Shown here piece by piece: positions 1 to 12,600 of a stretch of DNA of 64,000 nt. The notes beneath the pieces were generated by a model, which searched no databases, had not been told where the DNA came from, and worked only from the letters and a program-made list of their open reading frames with translations. Made by a program: the position numbers and the translations under genes. The DNA comes from Phyto melanocephala (Eukaryota > Arthropoda > Insecta > Diptera > Rhinophoridae): positions 59,934,968 to 59,998,967 of the forward strand of contig OW799234.1 in NCBI GenBank assembly GCA_941918925.1, written 5' to 3'. Position 1 is the first letter of the stretch; every line of letters starts with the position of its first letter.

Positions 1-947
1 ATAGTCCTTTATTTTACAATACTACCTCTAAAAACGTAGAAAATATAAAAAGTACCATAGAAAAGCGAAAAAGTACATTTTTGGCCCAAGTTCCAAATTC
101 CAAGTTTAAAATGTTCAAATATCTATGTATGTAACAAAATATTTTAATAGACATGATTTAAGGTAAATCTACTCCTTTTTGCATAAAAGTAATTATGTTC
201 TTCTAATGTGTTTTAATTTTTACTAAATTAAATAATTTTTTATGTCTGGTGAAATCCCAATTAAAAATTTTTTGAAAATTTGCCGTCTAATTAGGAATTA
301 CATAAATTTTCCGGAATTTTTTCTTTTTCGGTACCTTTTTTGTCCCCAAAAAAGTTTCAAAAAATTTCAGCTAAATAGTTGTCCATATTCTATTAGGAAA
401 TAATAATTGTCAAATTTTGTCCTATTGAAAAATATTAGAAAAGTTTCTTTTAAAAAAAGTACCAAAAAGGGGACAATTTTTACCCCTTATACATGTGAAT
501 TTGAAAAAAGTGCCGAATTCCTATTAATATTTTTTCGTGGATTACTTAATACAGTTTAAATTTTTTCCTAGCTTTATGCGTTTGGAAGTTACATAAGGTA
601 CCAAAAAAGTACCAAATTATTGTTTTTACCGGTTTTTTACCCTTAGGGGTTGAAAATTCAAAAAAAAGCCAGACACCTGTCAGCTTATTTTTTGTGCAAA
701 TTACAATACTTTTTCAATTTAATTTGTATCATTTTTAGTTTAGCAGATATAAGATTACCGATTTTATCCGTTTTTACCCTTTTTTACCCCCTTAAAGTAC
801 GAATTTCCAAAAATCCCTTCTTAGTGGAGCTATACATTGAAAGAGGAACCGGTTGTCCAAATTTCATTTCTTTAGCTCTTTGCGTTTTGGCTTTGCGATG
901 ATGAATCAGTCAGTCAGTCAGTCACGTTACTCTTTTATATGTATAGA
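1..947 (-). mobile_element. Helitron-like element, family H2 (5' end at 947)
   Basis: Read on the minus strand, the sequence ending at 947 begins TCTATACATATAAAAGAG and then runs into a GACT-type short repeat (cagtcagtcagtcagtcac at about 907-924). That is the usual look of a Helitron 5' terminus. The rest of the block to the window edge is AT-rich, with recurrent AGTACCAAAA / GGTACTTTTT words and no ORF worth calling. The 3' terminus is not visible and may lie outside the window. The 5' end abuts the next Helitron exactly. The family name is inferred from end structure only. Confidence 0.45.
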
Positions 948-1572
948 CTAGCAAAGCCCGGCGCGCGTTGCTACGCCAACTAAAGAATAAAAATGCATTC
1001 TGAGTTTTAATTGAATATCAAGTGCAAAAAGCTAAATATTATAACTTATGTCTTATGGGCCATGCACTACCCACTTTTCTAATCATGAAATCGTTAAGTC
1101 ATGACAGCTCAATATGTGTGCAAAGTTTCAGAAAAATCGGTCCAGTGCAAGTGCCTCAAAATTATAACTTTTTTATGGGCGTGGCCCTGCCCACTTTTCT
1201 AATCACGAAATTATAAAGTAATGACAGCTCAATATGTGTGCAAAGTTTCAGAATAATCAGTCTAGTGCAAGTACCTCAATATTAAAAGTTTTTTAGGGGC
1301 GTGGCCCCGCCCACTTTTTTTATCACGAAATTATTTAGTCATGACAGCTCGATATGTGTGCAAAGTTTAAGAAAAATCGGTCATGTGCAAGTAGCTTAAA
1401 ATGATAACTAATTTTTTATGGGCGTGGCCCCGCCCACTTTTTTCCACCCATAAACACTTCCTGGTATGTGTACAACAACTTACCAAAGTTTGAGCCCGAT
1501 CGGTTTTACAGTTTCGGAGTCTATAGCTAACACACACACACACACACAGAGTTTCACTTTTATATATATAGA
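948..1572 (-). mobile_element. Non-autonomous Helitron, family H1, copy A (3 modules)
   Basis: On the minus strand the element starts TCTATATATATAAAAGTG after a host A and ends ...GCCGGGCTTTGCTAG before a host T. This is the A|TC...CTAG|T signature of Helitrons, with a GC-rich subterminal segment (GGCGTAGCAACGCGCGCC) able to fold just inside the 3' end. A (CA)n/(GT)n tract follows the 5' end. The core holds about three tandem modules of about 120 bp (anchor word gcaaagtttcag near 1120, 1240 and 1360), each with a TGGGCGTGGC box. No coding capacity. Other copies lie at 5465, 44378, 45005, 45281, 61258 and 62262. Confidence 0.8.
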
Positions 1573-2985
1573 TTATAAAAATTATCCAAGTTAAAAATGT
1601 TTTCAAATTGAGTTTATTAGTTGTTTAAAAATTGTCATTACTATGACAACATGGGGTTTTTTGAACTTTTAATAAAAGTACCGTTTTATTTCGTTGTTTT
1701 TAATTAATTGAGTTTTTGATTTATTTTAAAGTTCTAATTATATTTTTAAATAATTGAATTAATTTTAATTGATATTAAATGTTTTCGGAAAACAAAGACA
1801 TTAAAAAATGTTATTTGAAATGTAATTATCTTCAGGATTTGATTTCGAAGGATAAATTTAATAAAACTGTTAGCTAAGGAGTAGAATGATAACAAAAATA
1901 GTGACCACTCTGTAAGAGTAAGTTCTAAATAGTGCACGCATATAGAAATATGTTTTCTTTAAAATATAACAAAGGGTTTTAGTTTTATTGTAGATGTGTC
2001 TAAAGTTAATATTTCTTGTACCCAGTATATTTATTTCAGATTCTCATATTCATTTTAATAGGTAAGTTATTTGAAGTCCTTTACACTGTTTGATCGAGCC
2101 TTTTTAACAGTATATATTCATAAACATAAACAAGTGCGGCAAGTCAAAAATTCTCATGTTCATACAATTTGTATGAAACAAAGCGAAATACCGCGGCGGC
2201 AACGCTTTACAATTGGAAAATCCCATTTTGACAAGGCCTTAAGTATGGAAGTTGGCTGCAGTACAACTGTTGTTGTTTTTTGGTTTTATAACTGTTGAAA
2301 AGTAAAGCCATTTTAGCCATTTTCAGGTTAATCTAGCGATTTTATTTAAATTAAATGAGTTTTATTAAAACACATAAGTGAACATTACTGTTCTTTACAC
2401 AACGTTGACGATCTTTTTTACATTTGTCATCTCAGCGTTACCGTTCAGTGTAATATAACGCAATGCCTGCCGCTCTTGTTTAGGTTGGTTTGTTTATGTT
2501 AAGGTCGTTAATGTCACCCATTAGTCGCGAAAACCCGGCGTTTGGCACGCGTAAGGTTTGTGTACATACTTGAGTAATCCTCATTTCTTATAATTAATTA
2601 TTGCATTATGAATTTATATTTATATTATTTTGTAAAGAATAAACATTAAAAAATATTTCAAATTTCAGTTATAGGCGTGATAATACTGTTTTAATTGGTA
2701 TTTTCGCAAAATTTTTTCAATTAAAATTTTTAATTTTTATCATTTGATTTGATGATTGGAGAAAAATCAAATAATTTTTAATATTTATTTTTTTCTTTGC
2801 ATGTTTTCATTGTATGAAATTCTTTTAGTTTTATTTTGTTAAAAACATTTTCAATAGTAACACAGAAAAAAGTAAATATGAATTTGAATTACGAAATTAA
2901 TATTATTATTAAAAACATTTATTTGATTTTGTTTCAGTCATTAAAATGATAAAAATTAATAGTTTTAATTAAAAAAAAAATATTG
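1573..2985. other. AT-rich non-coding stretch
   Basis: No supported gene. Mostly A/T runs. A less AT-rich patch at about 2400-2570 (around gcctgccgctcttg and cgcgaaaacccggcg) stands out in composition but has no ORF or recognisable repeat. The 75-codon frame at 2071-2298 shows no familiar domain. Confidence 0.5.
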
Positions 2986-3305
2986 AAAACAAGTAAGAGT
3001 GGTATATTCGGCCGTGCCGAATCTTATATACCCATCACAACGTGTAGTTATGCAATAACAATTGTTTGTATCACAATTCAACTCGTTCCCAGATATTTCC
3101 AAAAGATTGATACCATACACAGATCTGAGCAACATATAGTTGCTTCTAAGAGTTGATTTCAACCAACACTCGGACAGACTGTCAGCGCTTATTCGACTCC
3201 TCTATTCATAAGCTTTCAGAAAATATCGGAAATGACAATTGCAGAAATTACAAACGGAATGACAAAGCTATATATACCCTTGTGCATCACAGGTGAGGGT
3301 ATACA
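2986..3305 (+). repeat. INE-1/DINE-1-like repeat, short copy
   Basis: Begins with aacaagtaagagtgg followed by the hairpin ATTCGGCCGTGCCGAAT and tatatacccatcac. It ends with gtgcatcacaggtgagggtata, so the two ends carry short inverted TATACCC/GGGTATA words. Internal landmarks shared with other copies include the acacggacagactgtcag-like tract before the end. I recognise the general pattern from INE-1/DINE-1 (Helentron-related) repeats of Drosophila; the assignment rests on memory of that family and needs alignment. Probably internally deleted. Confidence 0.6.
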
Positions 3306-5089
3306 AATTTATAATAAAATAGTATTAAAAAGTAATTCAAATTTTTGTAGCATTTAAAACAATTTTAATTATTTAATTTAATGACGTCTATAATTAAAAT
3401 TTTGAAATTATTTTAATAAATTATTAAATGTGCCAGTAACTCCAGTATTCGATGGATGAAATTCCTGAAAAATTAACCTCATAATATGTTTCATAAAACT
3501 GCTTTAGATGACTCTGACTTGCACATTTTAGAGGAAGAGCGATAATATATAGAAATATTGAATTATTTTCACTATACAAGACCACTAAACCAATAACGCA
3601 AGTAAAATGAAAAGATATTATTTGTTCATTACGCTACATGCCTCCAGTTTTTCAAAAACATTTTAAGAGTCTTACAATTATAATATGAATAGATTACTTT
3701 TCACTTATAATTAATAAATATTCATGAGTTACTTTAATTAAATTGTTGTTTTTTATTGCAATTGGTTAGGTCATTCAGTTAATTTTTAAAATGGTCCAAG
3801 TCAATTCAACCTCCAAAAGTATCAATTCCGTATGAGATAAACACAAAATTACACATTCATAAAAAGTTTTCATTAATTGAGATTTATTGAATTTAAAATT
3901 TAAATGTCATAAAATATAGAAATATATTTTAAATTTATTCAAATGCATAACTTTAAATATCTCGAAACTAAAAATATATGACATAGAACACTCTCATAAT
4001 TAAGTTAAAGAGCACATTTCTACAAAATATAAAACATGAATCGGAAATAAAAATTAAAATAGATTTAAATTTAAGCTATTATCACTTTTTAGTACATACA
4101 TATGTACTTGCTAAAAACTAATTTAATACTAACATCTAAGCAAGTAACGATTCTTTGCCTAACTCTCTTGAACAACTAACATAAAAAAATAGGAAATATA
4201 TTTTTAACGTGTAAACTTAGGTGATCAAATATTAAAAAAAAATACCATATACCATGTACATTAAACATAGGTGTAATGACCGTAGCGTAGCCTAGATTTC
4301 AGATTTAACCTTTGATTTTGAATTTTTTCATATACGTAAAGAAAAAACATGATTGTGGTAATCATAATCAAAGAGCAACATTATGATTGAATTGTATGAT
4401 TGTAGTTAAAATATGTAATGGTTAGAAGAGATCATTAATATGTTTAATTAAAGTATCATGCAATTATCATAATATGACTAAAAATTAAACATAAAATTTT
4501 TGCTTTTTTTCTAAAACACATTTATTTCTACCAATACTTATTGTAGGAGTTTAAAGAATCGAATATATTAAATATGAATAATAAATTTATCTTATTTGTC
4601 GTACTTACTTTTTTAAATATAAATTTTTCTATAACTTTTGGAACATTTCAATGTTTTTTTTATTTGTTCTTTAAATGTTTTATTTTTTTTGTACATGTCA
4701 AATTAAAATTCATTTAATAAGAAAAAGAACGTTTAAAAACAAATTATGATTAAAACATATTATAGCGTGATTGCTTTGTTATCATACTGTTGTTTCAATT
4801 ATCATTAAATAGTTATTTGTAATTTTAAATGGCTTCGAACATAATGTTTTTTTTTTTTTTTTTTTTTGAGACACATCATACAATTTTCGTCATAATAATT
4901 TTATAAATCTTACTATTTTGATAGGATAACCATATCGAAGTTCTCATAAAAAGCAAACATCAAATGACAAAATTCAAACAAATAATTGGTAATTGTGACC
5001 AAAACCAAATATTGTTATAGAGAATATAATATAACCGTCGTGGCCATATCGTAATCATGGTTTTTCTTTGCGTGTAGTTATCTATTTTC
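3306..5089. other. AT-rich non-coding stretch
   Basis: No gene or clear repeat. Long A/T words, a poly-T run at about 4847-4867, and ordinary short frames. Nothing I can support. Confidence 0.5.
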
Positions 5090-5464
5090 TACTGATCAAG
5101 CCCTTTCATTTGATATCCATATTGATTGGGTTAAAAAATTATCCTGTATTTTGTTTGGGGAGCCATTTTGGATTTTACACTTTTTCTTAGTATACTACAT
5201 TCTACTATTCAACACCTTTTATTTGATATATTTGACCCATATATCAACCATTTTATTTAAAAAACCTTCATATATTATAAGTTTTTTATAGTTTACTGTA
5301 TTCTACGTTTAAATACTATTGATTTGATACCTTTATTAGGGGGTTTAAAGAGTACAATTTAAAATACTAGATTCGACCCATATACAAATTTTTGTGCGCC
5401 TTCCTTTTCGTAGTGGCCGGCATCATAGATTTTAAAATTGTTACAGAGTATATTATATTTTATA
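5090..5464 (+). repeat. INE-like repeat, left part interrupted by an insertion
   Basis: Shows the internal landmarks of the long INE-like copies: 'caagccctttcatttgatat', 'gccattttggatttta' and 'agtggccggcatcatagatttt'. It lacks the hairpin end. It breaks off at 5464 where a Helitron-flanked insertion begins, and the same repeat resumes at about 6538. Confidence 0.55.
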
Positions 5465-5812
5465 CCAGAAAAGCCCGGTGCGCGTTGCTACGCTCTGAAT
5501 TTTAATTGAATATAAAGTGCAAAAAGCTAAAAATTATAACTTTTTTTAATGGGCGTGGCACTGCTCACTTTTCTAATCACGAAATTCAGCTCAATATGTA
5601 TGCAAAGTTTCAGAAAAATCGGTCGAGTGCAAGTAGCTACAAATGATAACACATTTTTTATGGGCGTGGCCCGCCCACTTTTTACCACCCATAAACACTC
5701 CCTGGAATGTGTACAACAACTTCCCAAAATTTGAGTCCGATCGGTTTTACAGACTAAGAATCTATAGCTAACACACACATAGACAGACAGAGTTTTACTT
5801 TTATATGTATAT
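5465..5812 (-). mobile_element. Helitron family H1, copy B (1 module, degenerate ends)
   Basis: Carries the H1 3'-side signature in reverse (agaaaagcccggtgcgcgttgctacg), one full ~120-bp module with the TGGGCGTGGC box, and the 5'-side block (gatcggttttacag...ctatagctaacacacac...agttttacttttatatg). Both termini have drifted: CTAG reads CCAG and the TC end reads atgtatatc. It may be the 3' portion of a larger insertion ending at 6537 (see findings). Confidence 0.65.
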
Positions 5813-5901
5813 CGTCGTTCGTAAATTATTGTGTTCTATGTGACATAAAAAACCTATACATATAGAACAATGTAAACTGTTTGCAAATTCAGCCAGCATA
5901 A

Positions 5902-6222
5902 ATGAAAACATATGTACATCTGAGTAACAATACCAGTTTTGATGACAAACCAATTATAATTCCGTCAGCAGGGTTATCGATGAAGTGTCAATGGTACTTG
6001 TATGAAGAGATCCGGGGTTTATGTTTTGACGATTCAAAAAAAGATTCGGTTGCTCCTCTTCCTTTGGTCTCTGGAAATGCAAACGAAGAGGAGGATTCGG
6101 AGGAAGTGGACAATCCTCAAGAAGTGGAGGCAGCAGACGTTAAGAAGAAATCGAAAAAAAATAAAGGACCGGTACCGTCAAGTTCTAAGGAACCAATTCG
6201 CAAGAACCGTCAATTAAAATGA
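5902..6222 (+). CDS. Unrecognised 106-aa ORF inside a Helitron-flanked insertion
   Basis: An uninterrupted frame from ATG at 5902 to TGA at 6220-6222. Codon use is less AT-biased than the surroundings and the protein looks real rather than random: a folded-looking N-terminal half (residues 1-45, with IIIPSAGLS and QWYLYEEIRGLC) followed by a disordered tail with an acidic run (about residues 61-76, rich in E/D) and a basic run (about 79-88, KKKSKKNK). The tail suggests nuclear targeting, but that is inference. I do not recognise a domain. It sits between the degenerate Helitron copy B and a possible second Helitron 5' end at 6537, within DNA that interrupts an INE-like repeat. It could be a captured exon, the C-terminal end of a transposon protein, or a fragment of a host gene. 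No upstream exon or intron signal is convincing. Confidence 0.4.
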   Translation: MKTYVHLSNNTSFDDKPIIIPSAGLSMKCQWYLYEEIRGLCFDDSKKDSVAPLPLVSGNANEEEDSEEVDNPQEVEAADVKKKSKKNKGPVPSSSKEPIRKNRQLK

Positions 6223-6537
6223 TTTTTCTATTTTTTTAAATTGTTCATAAGGAAAAAAAAAATTTTTTGTAGTTTCGTAAAATCAAGTTATTTTCTTAAT
6301 TTAGTAGAGGAAAAAATGAAAATAAATAAATTTTACCGTTAGGTCCCTTTCTATTTCCGCTTAGAATCGTCGACTTAACTTTTATAAAACGCGCATATCT
6401 CTGGGAGGAAACACTTTTGGGTCATGGGATCGGTCTCACTCGATGCTCAGATGTTGTCCACAACAAAAAAAGAAAGTGAAAATTGTTTTTTTACCCTTAG
6501 GTTCCTTTCTCTATGCGCTGTCACATACATATATAGA

Positions 6538-7060
6538 TTATATTATTTTATATTAGTCCAGCCCTTCCCTTTATTATAAATATCGAACATCTCGGTTGTG
6601 TAGAAGTTGTAAAGATAAATTTTGTTTGTAAATTTTAGAAAACAAACACCAAAGTAGTTATATTTTGATGCCTATATTTCAGATAGTTTCAAACCAATGT
6701 TTCAGTTTTAATTTTCCAGACTATAGCTTATAACTTAGTGTTTTTAGCGTGTCCAAATATATATTTTAAAGAAATATGTATATATTTTTCCGAACTATTT
6801 TCACTTATAACTTTACCGATTTGTTCCGGACTATCCCAAGAGGCATATGGTAGCTATAAATAGTAACAGACGTGCCTATAAATTATCTTAGTGCTGAAAA
6901 CGAGACAGTCGTGCTTATTTGAAAATTATGGGATGATTGAGATTTGTTTCCGAATATCTCCAAAATATTGATATCACAGACAGACCATACAGGTAAAGGA
7001 TATACAGAGAAATAAAAAAAAATGATAAAGAGATAGCTTTTGATTTCATTTTGAAAATTG
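6538..7060 (+). repeat. INE-like repeat, right part
   Basis: Continues the repeat broken at 5464: 'agtccagcccttcc', 'ttttagaaaacaaacaccaaag', 'gactatagcttataactt' and 'gacagtcgtgctt' match the order seen in the copies at 13364 and 17084. It fades out after 'acagacagaccatacagg' at about 6990. The flanking words 'tatattatatttta' (about 5450-5463) and 'tatattattttata' (about 6540-6553) look like a duplicated junction. Confidence 0.5.
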
Positions 7061-8630
7061 CGTTTCCGGGAAGTAAAAATAGGAAGACGAATTGCCCTGT
7101 CGGTTGGGTAATTCTCGTTGTTCTTCACAATTTGAGTTTTCAATAAATAGTAGACAGAACACTGAATATTCATATATTAAACTTATATATATTTTTATTT
7201 ATTGTATATACGGTATTAATTCTTCGATCTTTCCTTATCAATTTGTTATCTTAATTCTTGAAGCTTAAGATCAGTTTTCTATATAAAAAATAATTTTATT
7301 ATAATCCAATGCTTCGCTACCTCATTCTATAGCTCCTTTAGGGATTATTTTTTTTAATAATTGAAGCAAAGCCGCGAATAACGTTGTAAAAGACATATTT
7401 TGCAAAACCTGTTTTTTTTTTGTAGATTACCGTTAAAATTAATCTTTTACATTGGTTCAAACACCAAAACATCAAAGTTATGCATTTTATCACCGTCAAA
7501 ACGCAATTACAATGAGTCAGTCAGTGGAAGAACGTTGTAAGTTATAAACAAAAGTCTACGAACGGCATTGTCGAAAGTGATTTATAAGTGTAACAGAGGT
7601 ACAAAAGGAAAAGTATTTAAAAAAAGAGATAATCAAACCTTTTAATTACGTTTTTTTGCTCTCCTGAAAATTTATTATTTTTTCATTTGCAACGTTTTTC
7701 GCGGCGATCCTTCATTTAATGTATTAACAATATAAAAATACAAATTTCAATCAAATTTTTAAAAATATTTTAAATGTTGACAAAAATGTTTTTTTTGCCT
7801 TTTTGGAAAATTAGAATAACATATTTAACTTAATTTTTTGTGAAATAAATTACATATTCATTAGAATTATTTTTATTCAGATATTTCTAGATTGAATATG
7901 TTTTGTTTGATCCTTAAATTTTTTTTTTTTTTTGGTTTTTAAATAAAACAAATTCAAATATTTTTTACAAAAGACTTAAGCATCAAACTTTTAAGACGCT
8001 CAGTCTAAAAGATAAAAGACTTAAGTAACAAAGTAACATTAAGTTTATTTTTAACGACCACATTACGGCACGGCATTCGATAATGCACGAAGTTAGACAT
8101 TTTTTGTAAGAATTTTTGTTTTTAAGAACATAGAAAAATCACACATTCGATTTGAATTTCGATAGCTATCAAATGCCTTAATTTGGCTTTGATTTTAGAA
8201 GCGAAATCATCGAAATTTTTTTAAACCTTAAAAAGAAGTACATAATTACAATAAAAAAAAAGAATCTACCAGCCTAATTGTAACGTACATATTCGTATGT
8301 ATTTTATAAAAACATTGTTTATATATGTAAACCTTACAAATACTAGTGCTTATTTTAGCAATTAATATAAATAAGTTTAACCTTTTAGCACTATATTAAT
8401 TTTTCAAGGTAATTTTGAAAATATTTTTGCTCAAAGAAGTTTTTTGTATCTTAAAGTGTGATTAATCGATATTTTTGTCTCGCGGACAGCAAAGTTTTGC
8501 TTCAAGGTCATTTACTTCAAGTACCCCAATCCACTTTTTTCCAACTAAATCTCAGTTCCTACCATTCTTGTGTACTACCCTAATATCAGAAAATAAAACC
8601 TAGTAAAAAAATATTAAGCTCTTGCTAAAA
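7061..8630. other. AT-rich non-coding stretch
   Basis: No supported gene. About 7505-7650 begins with an ATG frame (MSQSVEERCKL then a stop) that resembles decayed coding DNA, but I cannot name it. If the minus-strand exon at 8694-9603 is real, this stretch is its downstream intron. Confidence 0.45.
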
Positions 8631-8693
8631 AGCATTACAAGAACTGTAAAAAAAATTTGTTTATCTTTTCTGTTTTAATTTCTTTTAACTTAC

Positions 8694-9603
8694 CTTCTTT
8701 GGTTAAAGCTTCCGTATTATTTGCATCATCTAAAGTTAAATTATCGTTATCGTCACCATCATAATCCTTTGATTCATAGTCGACCTGGGAAGTATCGATA
8801 TCATAAAAATTAACACGTGTTACGTGGCGTACATAATTAGTGGTATTAGTAATATAATTAGAGTTCTTAAATAATTTGGATTTAGTTGAGTTTGTAGGTA
8901 ATAAATAGTTATTGTTATTGTTGTTGTGGGCTTTGTGAAATGCAGTAGTAGTTGCTGTGCTGGAGCTTGAAACGGGAACTGTAGTTGTCGGTGGTGGTAA
9001 CAATATTGGTTGTAATTGTTGATTTTTCTCAGGCTGTTGAATCGTGTGTTCTGGTATTGTTGCCAAAGTCGGTTGAGATTGTGATCTGCAGCGAGGTGGT
9101 TTTGGTACAATATTTGCACATATTTTGACATTACCACAAGGTTTAATGTCATTGTTGTTTCTGTCACTGTTGTTGTTATTGTAAAAGTTAAACTCCTCTT
9201 GTCTTCCGGCGACAACATAATTGGGTGGTTTACTTTTGGGTAAAGGTGGCGGGGGTGGTGATGCTGAAGTATATTTATAATGACTAGTATTTTCTGATAA
9301 AGCAGTAGTAGACGGATAATAAAGCAAAGAATTAGCGTTTCTTGTATATTGACAGAAGTTTGCTGGTGGTTCTGGTAGCGGGGCAGCGTAATAATACGAT
9401 GATGCCGCTTGTTGATAATTATTATTGTTAATATCTTCCAATGATTTGCTATAATATACTGGATGTTGTTGCAGGTTATAGTCAGTATTTGGTATGGCAG
9501 TTTCACCAGTTGATGTTGTCGATGTGGCAGTACTGCTGCTTTTATTTGATCTTCCATCACAGCCATTTGTAGAATATGGCGGCAATAGTAAAATCACCAC
9601 CAT
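8694..9603 (-). CDS. Host-gene coding exon (5'-most), Asn/Gln/Pro/Thr-rich protein, gene not identified
   Basis: An open frame of 303 codons plus one base, from ATG at 9603 to a consensus splice donor: the exon ends ...ACC AAA GAA G and is followed by GTAAGT at 8693 downward (phase 1). Downstream exons are not seen in the window. In-frame TGA lies eight codons upstream, with no AG between it and the ATG, so this ATG is the start. The protein looks disordered: hydrophobic first nine residues, Ser/Thr-rich 22-32, Tyr/Asn-rich 49-72, a proline run at 116-127 (SPPPPPLPKSKPP, a PxxP-type SH3/WW/EVH1 ligand), Asn runs at 142-151 and 227-232, a basic-Ser patch RCRSQSQPT at 171-179, and an acidic stretch at 268-293. 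This composition is typical of Drosophila-type signalling or cytoskeletal adaptors. I could not tie it to a named gene. A six-codon upstream ORF (9611-9594) overlaps the start out of frame. Confidence 0.7.
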
Positions 9604-12600
9604 CCGATCATTTGAAATAATTCATTCATTGAATTTCTGCCAATTTTTTGTAGACATAACAGTAAATTTCTCTGTCTATGTTTTAGGTCTATTTTTTGTA
9701 TTCTAATTTTGTTTTTTTTTTGCAAAATATTTGTTTTTATTATTAAAAAATAAAATAGCTAAATTTTTTTTAATTAAACTTCATATTGTCTAGCCATTTT
9801 GATTAGAGTGAGTTTTATTCATTTTTACATTGTTGAATTTATTGCCTTTTTTCTTATTTTAAAATACATGAATCAGTTTTTGATTTATGCTCTTATTTTT
9901 GATGTTTATATTAAATAATTATTTTTTATTTATTGAATGAGTTTTTCACTTTGTTTTAATATAATGCAAATTTAACGGAAGATGACTTCACACTATTATG
10001 TTTTTGTTTGTTTTTTTTTTTTTTTGCATATATTATTATTATTTTTACTATGCTTGTTATGGTTTTTGTGTTGATTTTTTCTATTTCTGTTTCCTTGTAA
10101 CTTTGCTGTATTACAGTAAGAGAAAAAATAAGTGACACGTGTAGTTTGCCTTTTTTACTTTTGTATACCTACTTATATAAATGTTGGATAAGTAGAGCGC
10201 ACAACATGACAATTTAGCATTCGTGTATACCTGTCATGGGTTTGGGTATTATCGCACCTGTTTTTCAACCTAACCTCAAATTCAATAATAATTCGATAAC
10301 TCCGATTTGTCAAATAATCAGCAGAAATCTAGTCTTATTGTGAGTATTGTTATTGTTGATTTCTTTGGTAACGTGTAGTATTTACGACAACGTAAAATAA
10401 ATGAGACCTTGTCGTTTTAAACAGGTAAAAAATACAACAATGTCACTTGCATTAAGGCTGATTTGTTCCAGATCCATCTTAAATGCCTAATGAACCTAAG
10501 AAGTAAATTCCTTGCCGTATACAAGATAATTGTTTTTAGCAATTTTTATCTTTGTTGCATTTCTGGATGAATGGCTAAGTTAACAAGTCATATTGATATA
10601 AGGTATTACCAATGAAAAAAGATTTACCAGGTTTCTATGCATCAACACAAGCATTATTGGTTAAAATTATTTTGAAAATTACCATTATTGCTGAGGGCTA
10701 CCAATTAATGATAATTAATTTCTTTAGCCCAAATTAAACGATATGATATATACGATATCAAGTTCAGAACAGAAGCTGTATGCCATACTTGGAAAGCTAC
10801 AATGGACATTGTGCATAAATGATTTGAGATTATGTGTGTTTTGAATTTAAAAAAAGATTGCATCATGTAACCCTGCCGCACCCCAACTTTTGGGTTTTTC
10901 TTATCCAATAAGTCAAATTTTGGCGATGGCCATGAAATCTTCGTAAAAATTTTGCCGGATCTATTTATTTATATTAAGGATTTTGGATTCGGTTATTTAA
11001 AAACAAATGTATCCATCTTATTTTATAATATTTCAAGATCAAGCCTCAATTATTGGAAAGGCCTTTAGAATTTATCGAACATTAATGAGTAATCGTCTTA
11101 CATTTAAAAGAAATGAGAAGTTAATGAAATTGTTTGAAAATATAGAATTTTAGTAAACTTTCTCTAAATATGAAAATGATTAGAAATATTCTAAAAATCG
11201 TAATTTTGTCTTTTATTAATAAAAAGAACTTTATAAAGAAAATCTATAAATAAATAATTTTAAATTGTCTTTGAGTATTTATTGAAAATGTAGATTTGTA
11301 ATAACTAGACAATTCGCATATTTGTAATATGGTCCCATTATTGTTTTTATGTATCAATGTAGTACCTCTTTACGTTTTTCTTTCTCTTTCTCAGTTTTTT
11401 TTTCTACAATTTAACAGTATACAATGTATGTATGTATGTATACTATACATAATACAAACGCTTTTTTACTATTATTATTGTTGTTATTTTTCATATGCCT
11501 TCGTTATTGTTTTTGTTTTTAATGATATTTGACGATCATTATCACTGCGATTATTTATTCATTCACACGAAACTATAGTATTTTTTATTTGTAGCTAATG
11601 ATTGCAACGATTTTTTATAGACTTTTTTGTTTTTTTATTTCTAGTTCCTGTATTGAGGATAATTTATTTGATGATCTTTGTTTCATGTTTCTATTTTTTA
11701 ATATTATTTTAAAGTACATATCTATTAAGTATTACGTGTGATTTGTTTTTTTACATAAATATATTTTATTTTGTAGTGTCATATTTGAAATTGAAATTTA
11801 AGTTTTTTAGTGTGTATTCGCAGTGTCGTGGTGTGTAAAGTGGCGTATTTTATTAACAACTTTATTTTTTTTTTTAATTTTAAGGTTGTTGTTACTGTTG
11901 TTGGTTGTGTAGTGTATTGTAGTTTGTTGGATTACTCAATAGTTCGCCCTAGATTTTTGACTCACGACATTCACGTTAAAATATAAAATATACACTACAA
12001 CTATAACAGCAACAACAACAATAACAAAACCATCTTAAATTTAAGTTAAGACGTACTACATGCAATTGTGGGATACACAAGTATCTTTTTGTAAGTTAAA
12101 CTATATGTAGTAGATTTAATTTTTATATAAATTTGTACCTATAGTATATTTGTTTTTATGTTTTGTTTTTTTTTTTTTTGTTATATTTTTCATTTATTTT
12201 GTGATGTTTTTGCGACTATTTCAGACGTTATTTTACCCCCCAGATTAATTATATAATAAAAAAATTGATTATTATAAAAAATATTTCATTTCATTTTGGA
12301 GGCTTTTCAGTTTTGTGTTAGTAAAAAAATACCTGCATTATAACTTTTATTTATTATGGGAAATTTTCAAATATTATTTAACATTTAAGGTATGGTTTTT
12401 TAAACAATTTAAAACTGTTAAATATATAAAAGTATTTTATTTTTCTAACATAATTTGTTTTAACCTAAAAGAACCTTGATTTGCTTTTTTTTTTAAGTTG
12501 AGGGTTTGCATTGATTAACTATTGCAATTGAAATTGTTGTATTTGTTTCAATTTTTACAACAAGTTGTAATAATGATTCTTAGTGATCTAAATTTTAATC

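Noticed and set aside
8820..9566. 248-codon frame on the minus strand within the host exon
   Set aside because: Shadow frame of the 8694-9603 exon. Its composition (Ile/Thr/His/Leu-rich) is that of an out-of-frame reading of Asn/Gln codons.
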